This document shows positions 63,874 through 64,000 of a stretch of 64,000 nucleotides of DNA, piece by piece (position 1 is the stretch's first letter; every line of letters starts with the position of its first letter). The stretch is from Bacteroides congonensis (GTDB lineage Bacteria > Bacteroidota > Bacteroidia > Bacteroidales > Bacteroidaceae): assembly GCF_900130125.1 (NCBI RefSeq), contig NZ_FQXY01000010.1, positions 434,001 through 498,000 of the forward strand, read 5' to 3'. Below the pieces are notes generated by a model that was given only the letters and a program-made list of their open reading frames with translations, was not told the DNA's origin and ran no database searches. The translations under genes were made by a program, and so were the position numbers.

Positions 63874-64000
63874 CTAAATCTTCCTCAAATAATATTTGAC
63901 ATATTTATAAAAGAAACGACGATACCATTTATTCTTATATCTATCGTTTTTTCTTTTCAACTTAACCATCTCACGATGCACATCAAACAACCCACCGAAA
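63874..64000 (-). CDS. C-terminal end of an unidentified protein (partial)
   Basis: The minus-strand frame is open from the window edge to a TAG at 63874-63876 (41 codons, GGLFDVHREMVKLKRKNDRY ... YYLRKI). The end is very basic and aromatic, as often in glycosyltransferases or other glycan-locus enzymes, but too short to assign. Confidence 0.45.
   Translation of the reverse strand, partial: FGGLFDVHREMVKLKRKNDRYKNKWYRRFFYKYVKYYLRKI

Noticed and set aside
1..64000. tRNA or rRNA genes
   Set aside because: No cloverleaf with T-loop GTTCRANNC plus acceptor pairing, and no rRNA segment, was found by eye on either strand.

Overview
The window is chromosomal DNA of a Bacteroides-type bacterium. 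Evidence for this is the -7 box TAnnTTTG in front of many genes (twice with TTTG exactly 19 bp upstream), the rimP-nusA-infB-cvpA-sufBCDS gene order, a K+-dependent type membrane pyrophosphatase, GIN-domain and DUF5723/DUF3109/DUF3871 proteins, and a VapE (DUF3874)/HU pair next to surface-polysaccharide genes. The species cannot be fixed from the sequence alone.

Layout. 1-13.3 kb: tail of a probable GH3 glycosidase, a small membrane protein, a DUF3109 protein, gpmI, a TlpA-like lumenal thioredoxin, corA, a DUF5723 outer-membrane protein, rnhB, hppA and a GH36 alpha-galactosidase. 13.5-24 kb, minus strand: rimP-nusA-infB, then cvpA-sufB-sufC-sufD-sufS (Fe-S cluster assembly). 24-37 kb: a YgjP-type metalloprotease, a GIN lipoprotein, an ECF sigma/anti-sigma pair, argB, speA, an unusual operon of a Sel1-repeat protein + Hsp90-family ATPase + TPR-like protein, aroK and a nitroreductase. 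37-45 kb: RNase HI, an ArnT-like GT39, and a four-gene envelope operon (MsbA-like ABC exporter, LTA-synthase-like transferase, GtrA, GT2).

45.0-57.9 kb is the accessory core. A VapE-type gene (about 704 codons, minus strand) is split by a 9.5-kb integrative element. Its N-terminal 502 codons lie at 55164-56669 and its C-terminal 202 codons at 45038-45646. The element ends in near-identical 18-bp inverted repeats and is bounded by the direct repeat ATTAAT. It carries a large serine recombinase, an SF2-helicase-like protein with a non-standard P-loop, sixteen exact 18-bp tandem repeats, DUF3871, RadC, a minimal tyrosine recombinase, two lipoproteins, an orphan protein, three copies of a 52-bp GGGACA/TGTCCC element and one or two structured RNAs with their own promoter and terminator. 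No relaxase or conjugation gene is seen. Outside the element, the intergenic DNA on both sides of the HU-type gene holds nine exact copies of ATGAGAAAT.

58-64 kb: an intact ISAs1-family insertion with target duplication, an eroded IS66 tail, and the edge of an AT-rich surface-glycan locus (LicD-like transferase, a second LTA-synthase-like enzyme, a GT2, and one truncated gene).

Two dispersed intergenic repeat classes stand out. One is three long inverted repeats (arms of about 26 bp, same sequence) at gene borders at 18.9, 28.3 and 35.9 kb. The other is three tandem arrays at 10.8, 24.6 and 57.1 kb. These arrays have different sequences but one geometry: 22-bp units made of a 6-bp arm, 6-bp middle, 6-bp inverted arm and 4-bp linker. 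This shared architecture is the least explained signal in the window.
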